5,665 bases of DNA from an uncultured Clostridia bacterium (lineage in GTDB: Bacteria; Bacillota; Clostridia; Oscillospirales; Acutalibacteraceae), in the NCBI GenBank assembly GCA_947623215.1, contig CANQGN010000105.1, positions 1-5,665 on the forward strand. The letters run 5' to 3'. Both the position numbers and the translations under genes were made by a program. Below are positions 1 to 5,564 of this stretch, piece by piece; the stretch's first letter is position 1; each line of letters begins with the position of its first letter. The notes under the pieces were generated by a model, which saw only the letters and a list, made by a program, of their open reading frames with translations, was not told where the DNA came from and ran no database searches.

Positions 1-645
1 GAGCAGCTGCCCGGCCTTGCCAGCCAGCACCTAATGGCGCTGGGCTACGGCTACGGCGGCGAAGGCGATTGGAAGGTGGCGGGCATGACCGCCGTAATCA
101 AAGCCATGACTGAGGGATTACCGGGCGGCACCACCTTTATGGAAGACTATACCTACCACTTAGAGCCGGGGCGGGAATACTCGCTTGGCGCCCACATGCT
201 GGAGGTTTGCCCCAGCGTGGCGGCCGAACGCCCCCGCATAGAAACCCATCACCTCGGCATTGGCATGAACGAAAAAGACCCTGCCCGGCTGGTGTTTGAG
301 GGCCGCGCGGGCAAGGCGACCGTAACTTCGCTTATCGACATGGGCGGCCGCCTGCGTATGATTGTGCAGGACATAGAGGCGGTAAAACCCATTTACCAAA
401 TGCCCAATTTGCCCGTTGCCCGGGTCATGTGGCGGGCCATGCCGGATTTACGCACCGGCGCCAAGTGCTGGATTTTGTGCGGCGGCGCTCACCACACCGT
501 GCTCTCTTACGACGCCGACGCCTCGCTGCTGCGCGACTGGGCCCGCATCATGCAAATTGAATTTGTGCATATTTCGGCCGAAACCACGCCGGAGAAGCTG
601 GAAGAATCCCTCTTTTTGGCGGATTTGGCCTGGAAGCTGAGGTGA
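1..645 (+). CDS. araA: L-arabinose isomerase, C-terminal part (5' end outside window)
   Basis: Cytosolic metal-dependent (usually Mn2+) isomerase that converts L-arabinose to L-ribulose, the first step of bacterial arabinose breakdown. The frame is open from base 1, so the gene starts before the window; 214 C-terminal residues of a family usually near 500 are present. The sequence aligns by eye with E. coli AraA over its whole length. Landmarks, numbered from the first codon here, are LPGLA (3-7), GEGDWK (20-25), FMEDYTYH (46-53), HMLEVCPS (65-72) and GGAHHTV (161-167). Glu21, Glu48, His65 and one of His164/165 correspond to E. coli catalytic/metal residues E306, E333, H350 and H450, and the 27- and 17-residue spacings between the first three are kept. 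The stop is TGA at 643-645, and araD begins 5 nt later, so the two are almost certainly cotranscribed. The promoter and any AraR or cre sites would lie upstream, out of view. Confidence 0.96.
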   Translation, partial: EQLPGLASQHLMALGYGYGGEGDWKVAGMTAVIKAMTEGLPGGTTFMEDYTYHLEPGREYSLGAHMLEVCPSVAAERPRIETHHLGIGMNEKDPARLVFEGRAGKATVTSLIDMGGRLRMIVQDIEAVKPIYQMPNLPVARVMWRAMPDLRTGAKCWILCGGAHHTVLSYDADASLLRDWARIMQIEFVHISAETTPEKLEESLFLADLAWKLR

Positions 646-650
646 GCGGA

Positions 651-1346
651 ATGCTGGAAGCCTTAAAACAAGCGGTGTTTGAAGCCAACATGCAGCTGCC
701 CGCCCACGGCCTCGTTACCTTTACCTGGGGCAACGTGTCGGGTATTGACCGGGCGGCCGGGCTGGTGGTGATAAAGCCCTCCGGCGTGCCGTATGAAGGA
801 ATGCAGCCGGAAGACATGGTAGTGGTGAACATGGAGGGGCAGGTGGTAGAAGGGCGGTATAAACCCTCTTCCGACACCCCCACCCACTTAGAGCTTTACC
901 GTGCCTTTGCCACGGTTGGGGGGGTTACCCACACCCACAGCCGCTGGGCCACCGTGTTTGCGCAGGCGGGGCGCGAGATTCCTCCCCTCGGCACCACCCA
1001 CGGCGACACTTTTTACGGTTCGGTGCCCTGCACCCGCCGCTTAACGGAAGAAGAAATAGCTGGGGAATATGAAACCGAGACCGGCAGCGTGATTGTAGAA
1101 ACGGTGGGCGAGCGCCCCCCGCTGGACGTACCGGCCGCGCTGGTGCACTCGCACGGGCCCTTTACCTGGGGCGAAGACCCCGCGGCCTCGGTACACAACG
1201 CCGTGGTGCTGGAGGAAGTGGCCTGCATGGCGCTCTTCTCCCGTTTGTTGGCGCCGGATTTACCGGTTATGCAGCCCTCGCTGCTGGACAAACACTTTTT
1301 GCGCAAGCACGGCGCCAACGCCTATTACGGTCAAACCGGAACCTGA
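651..1346 (+). CDS. araD: L-ribulose-5-phosphate 4-epimerase
   Basis: Class II aldolase-fold zinc enzyme that epimerises L-ribulose 5-phosphate to D-xylulose 5-phosphate, feeding arabinose carbon into the pentose phosphate pathway. The 231 residues equal the E. coli AraD length. Visible motifs are GNVSG (27-31), IKPSGVPY (41-48), SSDTPTH (73-79), HTHSRW (94-99), HGD (117-119), HSHGPFTWG (166-174) and a C-terminal AYYGQ. His94, His96 and His168 match the zinc ligands (E. coli H95, H97, H171); Asp75, Asp119 and Tyr226 (or Tyr225) match the catalytic-site positions. I chose ATG at 651 because GAGGTG (639-644), overlapping the end of araA, sits 6 nt upstream. The in-frame GTG at 642 lies inside that Shine-Dalgarno sequence and has no site of its own. 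This is probably the last gene of the arabinose operon, since terminator hairpins follow. Distinguishing it from UlaF/SgbE paralogues rests on the araA linkage. Confidence 0.96.
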   Translation: MLEALKQAVFEANMQLPAHGLVTFTWGNVSGIDRAAGLVVIKPSGVPYEGMQPEDMVVVNMEGQVVEGRYKPSSDTPTHLELYRAFATVGGVTHTHSRWATVFAQAGREIPPLGTTHGDTFYGSVPCTRRLTEEEIAGEYETETGSVIVETVGERPPLDVPAALVHSHGPFTWGEDPAASVHNAVVLEEVACMALFSRLLAPDLPVMQPSLLDKHFLRKHGANAYYGQTGT

Positions 1347-1378
1347 CGAGGTCTCCGATTGACGCCTCCTTTGCTGAG

Positions 1379-1405
1379 CCGCCTTTCGTTTGGCGCGAAA
1401 GGCGG
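1379..1405. repeat. Perfect 10-bp stem-loop downstream of araD
   Basis: CCGCCTTTCG (1379-1388) pairs with CGAAAGGCGG (1396-1405) around a 7-nt loop. There is no T-run directly after it, so it is not a classical intrinsic terminator. It may stabilise the araD mRNA 3' end, act as a weak terminator together with the T-rich stretch at 1428-1434, or be part of a dispersed intergenic repeat. The stem is seen directly; the role is inference. Confidence 0.6.
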
Positions 1406-1442
1406 TGACGCGGGGAGGAGCGCCCGCTTTTTTCTACTTTGT

Positions 1443-1469
1443 CAAAACCGGAAGTTTTTTCCGTTTTTG
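1443..1469. repeat. Imperfect stem-loop with T-rich descending arm
   Basis: CAAAACCGGAA on the left pairs with TTCCGTTTTTG on the right. The inner stem is CGGAA/TTCCG around a 5-nt loop, then one C/T mismatch, then CAAAA/TTTTG. It lies directly upstream of the strong terminator at 1469 and may contribute to 3'-end formation of the arabinose operon on either strand. The function is uncertain. Confidence 0.4.
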
Positions 1470-1506
1470 CCGGCCGCCTACCCTCCATCGGGCGGCCGGT
1501 TTTTTC
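1469..1506 (+). terminator. Intrinsic terminator of the arabinose operon
   Basis: A perfect 9-bp GC-rich stem, CCGGCCGCC (1470-1478) with GGCGGCCGG (1491-1499), extended by a G-T wobble, encloses a 12-nt loop and is followed by TTTTTTCTT. It is the best terminator candidate between araD and the tetR promoter. Confidence 0.85.
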
Positions 1507-1530
1507 TTAAGGGTTATTTTGCCTCGTCCC

Positions 1531-1555
1531 GCCCCAAGGCCGGGGCTTGTTTTTT
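1531..1555 (+). terminator. Possible second, weaker terminator
   Basis: GCCCC (1531-1535) pairs with GGGGC (1542-1546) over a 6-nt loop, followed by TTGTTTTTT. The stem is only 5 bp, and its T-run doubles as the -35 element of the downstream tetR promoter. It would act as a back-up to the terminator at 1469. Confidence 0.4.
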
Positions 1556-1575
1556 GCCGGCGTTCGTGGTACAAT
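1547..1575 (+). promoter_or_regulatory. Sigma-A-type promoter of the TetR-family gene
   Basis: The -35 is TTGTTT (1547-1552), followed by a 17-bp spacer and the -10 TACAAT (1570-1575, five of six consensus bases). The transcription start would fall near 1582, giving a leader of about 44 nt before the GTG start at 1626. No clear palindromic operator is visible over this promoter, so autoregulation cannot be argued from sequence. Confidence 0.65.
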
Positions 1576-1625
1576 GGGGGAGAAGGGCAGGGAAAAATCC
1601 GCTGCCATAAAAGGGGGCTTCGGCT

Positions 1626-2222
1626 GTGTCGAAACGCAAAAACCGCAACACCAAGGGCAAAATTGTGGCCGCCGCCTGGCAGCTGTTTTACCAGCTGGGG
1701 TACGAGGACACCACGCTGGAAGAAATTATAGAGGCCTCCGGCACCTCCAAGGGGTCGTTTTACCACTATTTTGAGGGCAAGGACGCGCTGCTGTTTACCC
1801 TTTCGGAGCTTTTTGACGATAAATACCGCGAGCTGGCAGAGGAGCTGGACCCCGCCGCCAACGCCTTTGAGGTGCTGCTCTATTTAAACCGCGAGCTCTT
1901 TGCCATGATAGAGGCCACCGTGCCGCTGGAACTGCTGGCGCGGTTGTATTCTTCCCAGCTTATCACCCGGGGTGAGCGGCATTTGCTGGACCAAAACCGC
2001 GTTTATTACAAGCTGCTGCGGCAAATTGTAACCGCCGGGCAGCAGCGGGGAGAAGTAAAAAGCGACTGCCCGGCCAACGAAATTGTGCGGGCCTACGCCC
2101 TGTGCGAGCGGGCGCTGCTGTATGACTGGTGCATTTGCAACGGCCAGTATTCGCTGCGGGAATACAGCGAAAAAATGATGCCCCGCCTGCTTTGCGATTA
2201 CCGAGGCGATGCAAAAGACTAA
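1626..2222 (+). CDS. TetR/AcrR-family transcriptional regulator
   Basis: Dimeric ligand-responsive DNA-binding protein, normally a repressor; the ligand and targets are unknown. It has 198 residues, typical for the family. The N-terminal domain shows the TetR signature: a basic start (KRKNRNTKGKIVAAAWQLF), then LGYEDTTLEEII and the recognition region SGTSKGSFYHYF (39-50), followed by GKDAL. The C-terminal part is helical and divergent, as usual for the ligand domain, with several cysteines (148, 160, 169, 171, 190). The start is GTG at 1626, supported by AAGGGGG (1611-1617) 8 nt upstream. The gene has its own promoter and a strong terminator, so it is probably monocistronic. Its most likely regulatory partner by position is putP, 197 nt downstream, whose -10 is overlapped by a palindrome; this is inference. 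Upstream araAD is separated from it by terminators. Confidence 0.93.
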   Translation: MSKRKNRNTKGKIVAAAWQLFYQLGYEDTTLEEIIEASGTSKGSFYHYFEGKDALLFTLSELFDDKYRELAEELDPAANAFEVLLYLNRELFAMIEATVPLELLARLYSSQLITRGERHLLDQNRVYYKLLRQIVTAGQQRGEVKSDCPANEIVRAYALCERALLYDWCICNGQYSLREYSEKMMPRLLCDYRGDAKD

Positions 2223-2238
2223 AAATTTTTTTACTCGT

Positions 2239-2294
2239 CGGTTTTGGTTTTAGATTTGGTATGAACCATAGTCTAACGCCAAAACCGCTTTTTT
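2239..2294 (+). terminator. Large nested stem-loop and T-run after the TetR gene
   Basis: The outer 9-bp stem is CGGTTTTGG (2239-2247) with CCAAAACCG (2279-2287). Inside it are TTAGA/TCTAA (2250-2254 with 2272-2276) and TGGT/ACCA (2257-2260 with 2265-2268) around a 4-nt loop. CTTTTTT (2288-2294) follows at once. The position and T-run fit an intrinsic terminator for tetR. The hairpin is long and unusually AT-rich for this genome, so the inner dyads could also be a protein-binding site. Confidence 0.75.
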
Positions 2295-2355
2295 ATGCCA
2301 TTTTTTAGAACAGACCGGTAAAAACAGCAAAATATTGTTTATACGATATTCTGTG

Positions 2356-2384
2356 TTTTAGTTTAATAAAAAGTATGGTATACT
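2356..2384 (+). promoter_or_regulatory. Promoter of putP with extended -10
   Basis: The -10 is TATACT (2379-2384, five of six consensus bases), preceded by TGG as a TGn extended -10. The -35 is poor (TTTTAG, 2356-2361, 17-bp spacer), in keeping with reliance on the extended -10. The predicted start near 2391 leaves a leader of about 30 nt before ATG at 2420. This also argues against an upstream ATG at 2375, which would lie inside the promoter. Confidence 0.6.
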
Positions 2385-2385
2385 T
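2371..2385 (+). promoter_or_regulatory. Candidate operator overlapping the putP -10
   Basis: The 15-bp sequence AAGTATGGTATACTT is a perfect 6-bp inverted repeat (AAGTAT/ATACTT) around 3 nt and covers the -10 element. A repressor bound here would block RNA polymerase. The neighbouring TetR-family protein is the obvious candidate, but dimer operators of that family vary widely, and part of the symmetry follows from the TATAC-like -10 itself. Confidence 0.35.
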
Positions 2386-2419
2386 CCCTTGTTCAAGCTA
2401 TTTGAAGGAAGGAAACGTT

Positions 2420-3955
2420 ATGTCAACAACCGAAATCATCATTATGGTGACCATTGGGCTGTATATGCTCATGATGCTGGTCATCGGGTTTGCGGTCTCC
2501 AAGAAAAATCACACGGCCAGTGATTTTTACTTAGGCGGGCGCAAGCTGGGCCCCTTTGTTACCGCCATGAGCGCCGAGGCCTCCGACATGAGCGGCTGGC
2601 TGCTCATGGGCCTGCCGGCCGTGGCCATGATGGGCGGCCTTGCCGAGGCCTCGTGGACGGCCATTGGCCTGGCGGTGGGCACCTACATCAACTGGCTGCT
2701 GGTGGCAAAGCGGCTGCGGGTGTACAGCCACCGTATCGACGCCTTTACCCTGCCGGACTTTTTTGCCCGCCGTTTTGGCGATAACAGCCGGGTGCTCACC
2801 ATTCTCTCGGCCCTCATTATCGTCATTTTCTTTGTGCCCTACACCGCCTCCGGCTTTGCGGCCTGCGGCAAGCTCTTCTCCAGCCTGTTCGGCATGAATT
2901 ACATGACCGCCATGCTCATCAGCGCGGCCGTTATTGTGCTTTACTGCACCATGGGCGGCTTTTTGGCCGCTTCGACGACCGACTTTATGCAAAGCATTAT
3001 TATGACCATTGCGCTGGTGGTGGTTGTGGGCTTTGGCGAGGGGCTGGTAGGCGGCTTTGACCACGTGTTTGCCAACGTGCGCGACCTGCCGGGCTACCTC
3101 AACTTCTTTAAGGGCTATTCGGTAGAAACCGGCCAAACGGGCAGCTACGGCGCTCTGCCGGTGGCCTCTACCATGGCCTGGGGGCTGGGCTACTTTGGTA
3201 TGCCCCATATTTTGCTGCGCTTTATGGCAATAGAAGACAAAAACAAGCTAAAGCTCTCTCGCCGGGTGGCCTCGCTTTGGGTGGTGCTCTCTATGGGCGT
3301 TGCGGTGGTGATTGGCGTTATCGGCTACAGCTTAATGCAGCAGGGCGTGCTGCCCACCTACGCCAACGCCTCTGCCGCCGAGACCATTTTGGTGGATTTG
3401 TCTAAATTCCTCAGCCGGTTCGGCTGGGTACCGGCCCTTACCGCCGGGGTGATTCTGGCCGGTATTTTGGCCTCTACCATGTCTACCGCTGACTCGCAGC
3501 TGCTGGCGGCAGCCTCCAGCATTTCGCAAAATCTGGTGCAGGAGACCTTTAAAATCAAGCTTTCGACCCGCCAGTCTATGTGGCTGGCCCGCCTTTCGGT
3601 GGTGGGCATTTCGGTCGTCGCCCTCTTTTTGGCCAGCGACCCCAACAGCTCGGTCTTCCGCATTGTATCCTTCGCCTGGGCGGGCTTTGGCGCCACCTTT
3701 GGTCCGGTTATGCTCTTTGCCCTGTTTTGGAAGCGCGCCAACAAATACGGCGCCATTGCCGGTATGCTGACCGGCGGGGTGATGGTGTTTGTTTGGAAGT
3801 ACCTCATCGCCCCCATTGGCGGCGTGTGGGCCATTTACGAACTGCTGCCGGCCTTTTTGCTCAACTGCGTGGTGCTGGTTACGGTAAGCCTGCTGACCGC
3901 CAAGCCCGAGGAGCGGCTGGTGCGCGAGTTTGAGGCCGCCAAGGCAGAGGGGTAA
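2420..3955 (+). CDS. putP: Sodium/proline symporter (SSS family)
   Basis: Integral membrane transporter that couples Na+ entry to L-proline uptake for nutrition or osmoprotection. It has 511 residues, against 502 for E. coli PutP, with the hydrophobic segments expected of the 13-helix LeuT-like fold. Conserved stretches include DFYLGGRKLGP (35-45), SDMSGWLLMGLP (55-66), INWLLVAKRLR (90-100), TLPDFF (110-115), WGLGYFGMPHILLRFMA (254-270), STMSTADSQLL (352-362) and SFAWAGFGATFGPV (417-430). Asp56, Ser58 and Trp60 match E. coli D55, S57 and W59; Ser355-Thr356 match the Na2-site S340-T341. The residue equal to E. coli G52 is Glu53 here, and GLPG is GLPA. ATG at 2420 was chosen because AAGGAAGG (2405-2412) lies 7 nt upstream; an in-frame ATG at 2375 falls within the promoter. 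No putA-like proline dehydrogenase is adjacent. The family is certain; proline as the substrate is very likely. Confidence 0.94.
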   Translation: MSTTEIIIMVTIGLYMLMMLVIGFAVSKKNHTASDFYLGGRKLGPFVTAMSAEASDMSGWLLMGLPAVAMMGGLAEASWTAIGLAVGTYINWLLVAKRLRVYSHRIDAFTLPDFFARRFGDNSRVLTILSALIIVIFFVPYTASGFAACGKLFSSLFGMNYMTAMLISAAVIVLYCTMGGFLAASTTDFMQSIIMTIALVVVVGFGEGLVGGFDHVFANVRDLPGYLNFFKGYSVETGQTGSYGALPVASTMAWGLGYFGMPHILLRFMAIEDKNKLKLSRRVASLWVVLSMGVAVVIGVIGYSLMQQGVLPTYANASAAETILVDLSKFLSRFGWVPALTAGVILAGILASTMSTADSQLLAAASSISQNLVQETFKIKLSTRQSMWLARLSVVGISVVALFLASDPNSSVFRIVSFAWAGFGATFGPVMLFALFWKRANKYGAIAGMLTGGVMVFVWKYLIAPIGGVWAIYELLPAFLLNCVVLVTVSLLTAKPEERLVREFEAAKAEG

Positions 3956-4002
3956 GCCCGGGGCAAACGAGCCAAGACTCTTTTGCCGCCCCGCTGCATA
4001 TA

Positions 4003-4025
4003 GTGGTGGTGGAGGTGGTGGCGGA
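4003..4025 (+). promoter_or_regulatory. G-rich GGN-repeat ribosome binding site
   Basis: Seven GG dinucleotides, each separated by a single base (4005-4024), run up to the ATG at 4026. Embedded in them is GGAGGTGG (4011-4018), a strong Shine-Dalgarno sequence 7 nt from the start. The repeat offers several overlapping anti-Shine-Dalgarno registers and could in principle form a two-tier G-quadruplex in the mRNA. The repeat is seen directly; any regulatory effect is inference. Confidence 0.6.
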
Positions 4026-4310
4026 ATGAACTGCCGCATTATAGAAATGCGTAACCGCGAGGTGATAAGCCTGAAAGACGGCTTGCGGCTGGGCTGCGTG
4101 TGCGACGTAGAAATAGACACCTGCAGCGGTCGGCTGGCTTCCATTGTCATTTACGGGCGGCCCAAGCTGCTGGGCCTGCTTGGGCGGGAGCCGGATTTGG
4201 TGATTCCGTGGAGCGACATAGAGGTGTTTGGAGACGAAACCATTTTAGTCTCTTGCGAGGCGCCCCGCCCGAAGCACCGGCGGTCGGCCGAACGCGGCTT
4301 GTTTGGCTGA
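4026..4310 (+). CDS. YlmC/YmxH-family PRC-barrel protein (sporulation-associated)
   Basis: Small soluble protein of 94 residues with the PRC-barrel-like fold of the YlmC/YmxH family, found in spore-forming Firmicutes; its molecular role is not established. Family features are the opening strand with EVISLKDGLRLG (12-23), the CDVEID strand (26-31), the G-R-L-ASIVIYGR stretch (35-45), the Gly-rich LLGLLGRE (48-55) and the hallmark DLVIPWSDIEVFGDETILV (57-75). The C-terminal tail (79-94) is basic and specific to this protein. Five cysteines (3, 24, 26, 33, 77) are more than I would expect for the family. The frame is open upstream to a TTG at 3930 inside putP and would encode a poly-Gly run, but the strong ribosome binding site and the family start favour ATG at 4026. 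It begins 70 nt after putP with no T-tailed hairpin between, so read-through from putP is plausible. A bidirectional terminator follows. Confidence 0.85.
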   Translation: MNCRIIEMRNREVISLKDGLRLGCVCDVEIDTCSGRLASIVIYGRPKLLGLLGREPDLVIPWSDIEVFGDETILVSCEAPRPKHRRSAERGLFG

Positions 4311-4332
4311 AAACCCCGCACAAGACAGAATG

Positions 4333-4376
4333 AAAAAACGCCCTCTGCCCGGGCAAACCGGGCGGAGGGCGTTTTT
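4333..4376. terminator. Bidirectional intrinsic terminator between convergent operons
   Basis: AAAAACGCCCTC (4334-4345), GCCCGG (4347-4352), loop GCAAA, CCGGGC (4358-4363) and GAGGGCGTTTTT (4365-4376) form a continuous stem of about 19 pairs with one U-G wobble. The flanking A-run and T-run give a U-tail on either strand. It terminates the YmxH-type gene on the + strand and the perR-rubrerythrin-rubredoxin operon on the - strand. Confidence 0.93.
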
Positions 4377-4423
4377 GTGCTTTTGGTTTTTACCTGTTGG
4401 CGCAATCTTTGGTGCAAAGCTTG

Positions 4424-4579
4424 TCACGCAACGGGTTCAAAGGAGTCTTTGCCGAGGCCGCAGACCGGGCAAACCCAATCGTCCGGAATGTCCTCAAACG
4501 GCGTGCCGGGGGCAATGCCGCTGTCCGGGTCGCCCAGCGCGGGGTCGTAGGTATAGCCGCAGGGGCAGGCGTATTGCAT
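4424..4579 (-). CDS. Rubredoxin with atypical first metal knuckle
   Basis: Small cytosolic one-electron carrier with a single Fe(Cys)4 centre; in anaerobes it passes electrons to rubrerythrins and related oxygen/peroxide reductases. It has 51 residues, and the sequence reads as a complete rubredoxin: [20 protein letters not shown] (9-28), [13 protein letters not shown] (29-41), GKDSFEP (43-49). The second knuckle is the canonical CPVCG (Cys37, Cys40). The first is CPCG (Cys5, Cys7), one residue shorter than the usual CxxCG. The in-frame loss of one codon is not a frameshift. ATG at 4579 is preceded by AAGGAGGTG (4594-4586) with 6-nt spacing. The gene begins 20 nt after the rubrerythrin stop, is probably the last gene of that operon, and is followed by the bidirectional terminator. 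The family call is sure; normal iron binding is assumed rather than shown. Confidence 0.93.
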   Translation of the reverse strand: MQYACPCGYTYDPALGDPDSGIAPGTPFEDIPDDWVCPVCGLGKDSFEPVA

Positions 4580-4599
4580 GGTGGGCACCTCCTTACCGT

Positions 4600-5142
4600 T
4601 TAACCGAAATAGCGCTTCAGCAGGCCTTCAAAGGCTTTGCCGTGGCGGGCCTCGTCGCGGGCCATTTCGTGCACGGTATCGTGAATGGCGTCCAGCCCCA
4701 GCTCTTTGGCCAGCTTGGCCAGCTCCGTTTTACCGGCGGTGGCGCCGTTTTCGGCGTCGACCCGCAGCTCTAAATTCTTTTTGGTAGAGGGGGTAACCAC
4801 TTCGCCCAGCAGCTCGGCAAACTTGGCGGCGTGCTCGGCTTCTTCATAAGCCGCTTTTTCCCAATACAGGCCGATTTCGGGGTAGCCCTCGCGGTGGGCC
4901 ACCCGGGCCATGGCTAAGTACATGCCAACCTCGCAGCATTCGCCCTCAAAATTGGCTTTCAGCCCGTCTACAATGCGGGTGTCTACCCCTTTGGCAATGC
5001 CGACTTCATGCTCGGCCGCCCAGGTTTTGCCTTCTTCCATTACTTTAAATTTGGAACCGGGAACCTTGCACTGGGGGCAAAACTCCGGCGGTTCGTTGCC
5101 GATATGGACGTAACCGCAAACAGGACAAACAAACTTTTTCAT
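4600..5142 (-). CDS. Reverse rubrerythrin (N-terminal rubredoxin domain, C-terminal diiron domain)
   Basis: Cytosolic non-haem iron peroxidase that reduces H2O2, and in clostridial reverse rubrerythrins also O2, to water with electrons from NAD(P)H by way of rubredoxin. It has 180 residues. Residues 1-35 are a rubredoxin-like domain with CPVCG (Cys6, Cys9) and CPQC (Cys22, Cys25), 12 residues between the pairs, the short-spaced rubrerythrin type. Residues 40-180 form the ferritin-like four-helix domain, with ligand candidates Glu68 in FEGE, E101xxH104 in EEAEHA, Glu131 in DAENG and E164xxH167 in DEARHG. The domain order is opposite to classical Desulfovibrio rubrerythrin and like the C. acetobutylicum reverse form. 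ATG at 5142, residue 20 of the longer open frame, was chosen because GGAGGT (5156-5151) lies 8 nt upstream and [10 protein letters not shown] is the usual family start. It lies 29 nt after perR and 20 nt before rubredoxin, so all three look cotranscribed and under PerR control. Confidence 0.93.
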   Translation of the reverse strand: MKKFVCPVCGYVHIGNEPPEFCPQCKVPGSKFKVMEEGKTWAAEHEVGIAKGVDTRIVDGLKANFEGECCEVGMYLAMARVAHREGYPEIGLYWEKAAYEEAEHAAKFAELLGEVVTPSTKKNLELRVDAENGATAGKTELAKLAKELGLDAIHDTVHEMARDEARHGKAFEGLLKRYFG

Positions 5143-5171
5143 AACGCTGAACCTCCGATGAAATGAATTTT

Positions 5172-5555
5172 TTATTTTTGCGCCTGGCAAACGGAACATT
5201 CGCCAAACAGCAAAAGACGAGTGTGGGTAAGGGTACAGCCGCGTTGCTGCGCCAGCTTGTGCAGCGCCGCCGTGGCAGAATCGTCAAACCAGTCGTCTAT
5301 GCGGCCGCAGCGGGTGCAGATAAAGTGCAGGTGAGGGGCGGCGTTGCCGTCAAAATGCTCTTTGCCGCCGACCGAAAAGCGCAGCACCAGCCCGTCGCCG
5401 GACAGGGCGTTCAGATTGCGGTAAACGGTGCCGAGGCTGATGCTCGGCAGGGTTTGCCGCAGGCTTTGGTAGACCGCTTCGGCCGAGGGGTGGTCGGTAC
5501 GGTTTTGCAGATTGTGTAAAATAGCCTCCCGCTGGCGGGAATATCGCCGCACCAT
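5172..5555 (-). CDS. perR: Fur-family peroxide-sensing repressor, PerR type
   Basis: Dimeric metal-dependent repressor of peroxide-defence genes. In PerR, Fe2+-catalysed oxidation of histidine ligands by H2O2 releases DNA. It has 127 residues. The winged helix spans about 4-65, with HPSAEAVY (22-29) and the recognition helix [13 protein letters not shown] (39-51); the dimerisation domain follows. Aligned with B. subtilis PerR, every regulatory-metal ligand is kept: His22 (H37), Asp69 (D85), His75 (H91), His77 (H93) and Asp88 (D104). The structural zinc cysteines are Cys80/83 and Cys120/123 (C96/99, C136/139). Asp88, rather than the Glu usual in Fur, favours peroxide sensing. The N-terminus is about 15 residues shorter than in B. 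subtilis. No start codon is available upstream before a stop, and AAGGAG (5567-5562) is 6 nt from the ATG, so the start is secure. It is the first gene of the operon, with a palindromic operator over its own promoter. Confidence 0.9.
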   Translation of the reverse strand: MVRRYSRQREAILHNLQNRTDHPSAEAVYQSLRQTLPSISLGTVYRNLNALSGDGLVLRFSVGGKEHFDGNAAPHLHFICTRCGRIDDWFDDSATAALHKLAQQRGCTLTHTRLLLFGECSVCQAQK

Positions 5556-5564
5556 GGCTTGCTC

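Noticed and set aside
642..650. GTG at 642 as the araD start
   Set aside because: The GTG is part of the GAGGTG ribosome binding site for ATG at 651, which gives the standard 231-residue protein.
1359..1610. Open frames between araD and tetR
   Set aside because: They run through several terminator hairpins and the tetR promoter, have Phe/Arg/Pro-rich translations without recognisable motifs, and lack ribosome binding sites.
2375..2419. ATG at 2375 as the putP start
   Set aside because: It lies inside the palindrome and -10 region and lacks a Shine-Dalgarno; the ATG at 2420 has AAGGAAGG at good spacing and gives the usual PutP N-terminus.
2531..3208. Long - strand open frame inside putP (225 codons)
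   Set aside because: It is an antisense shadow of a GC-rich gene: His/Gly/Ala-rich composition, no domain, no ribosome binding site. The same applies to the - strand frame at 3332-4150.
3959..3993. Hairpin after putP (CGGGGCAAA with TTTGCCGCCCCG)
   Set aside because: The stem has a 3-nt bulge and no following T-run, so it is not supported as an intrinsic terminator.
3983..4004. Promoter upstream of the YmxH-type gene (TTGCCG and TATAGT)
   Set aside because: The spacing is only 10 bp, and the predicted start would fall at the ribosome binding site. Read-through from putP is simpler.
3930..4025. Upstream extension of the YmxH-type protein from a TTG at 3930, giving a 126-residue protein with a seven-glycine run
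   Set aside because: It overlaps the end of putP, has no visible ribosome binding site, and the poly-Gly is just the GGN-rich Shine-Dalgarno tract read in frame. The family begins near MNCRIIEM at 4026.
4303..4773. + strand open frame over the rubredoxin and rubrerythrin genes
   Set aside because: It is Arg/Pro-rich, crosses the bidirectional terminator and lies antisense to two clear genes.
5143..5199. N-terminal extension of the rubrerythrin to 5199
   Set aside because: It would overlap the end of perR and add 19 residues before [10 protein letters not shown], the normal family start, which has GGAGGT 8 nt upstream.
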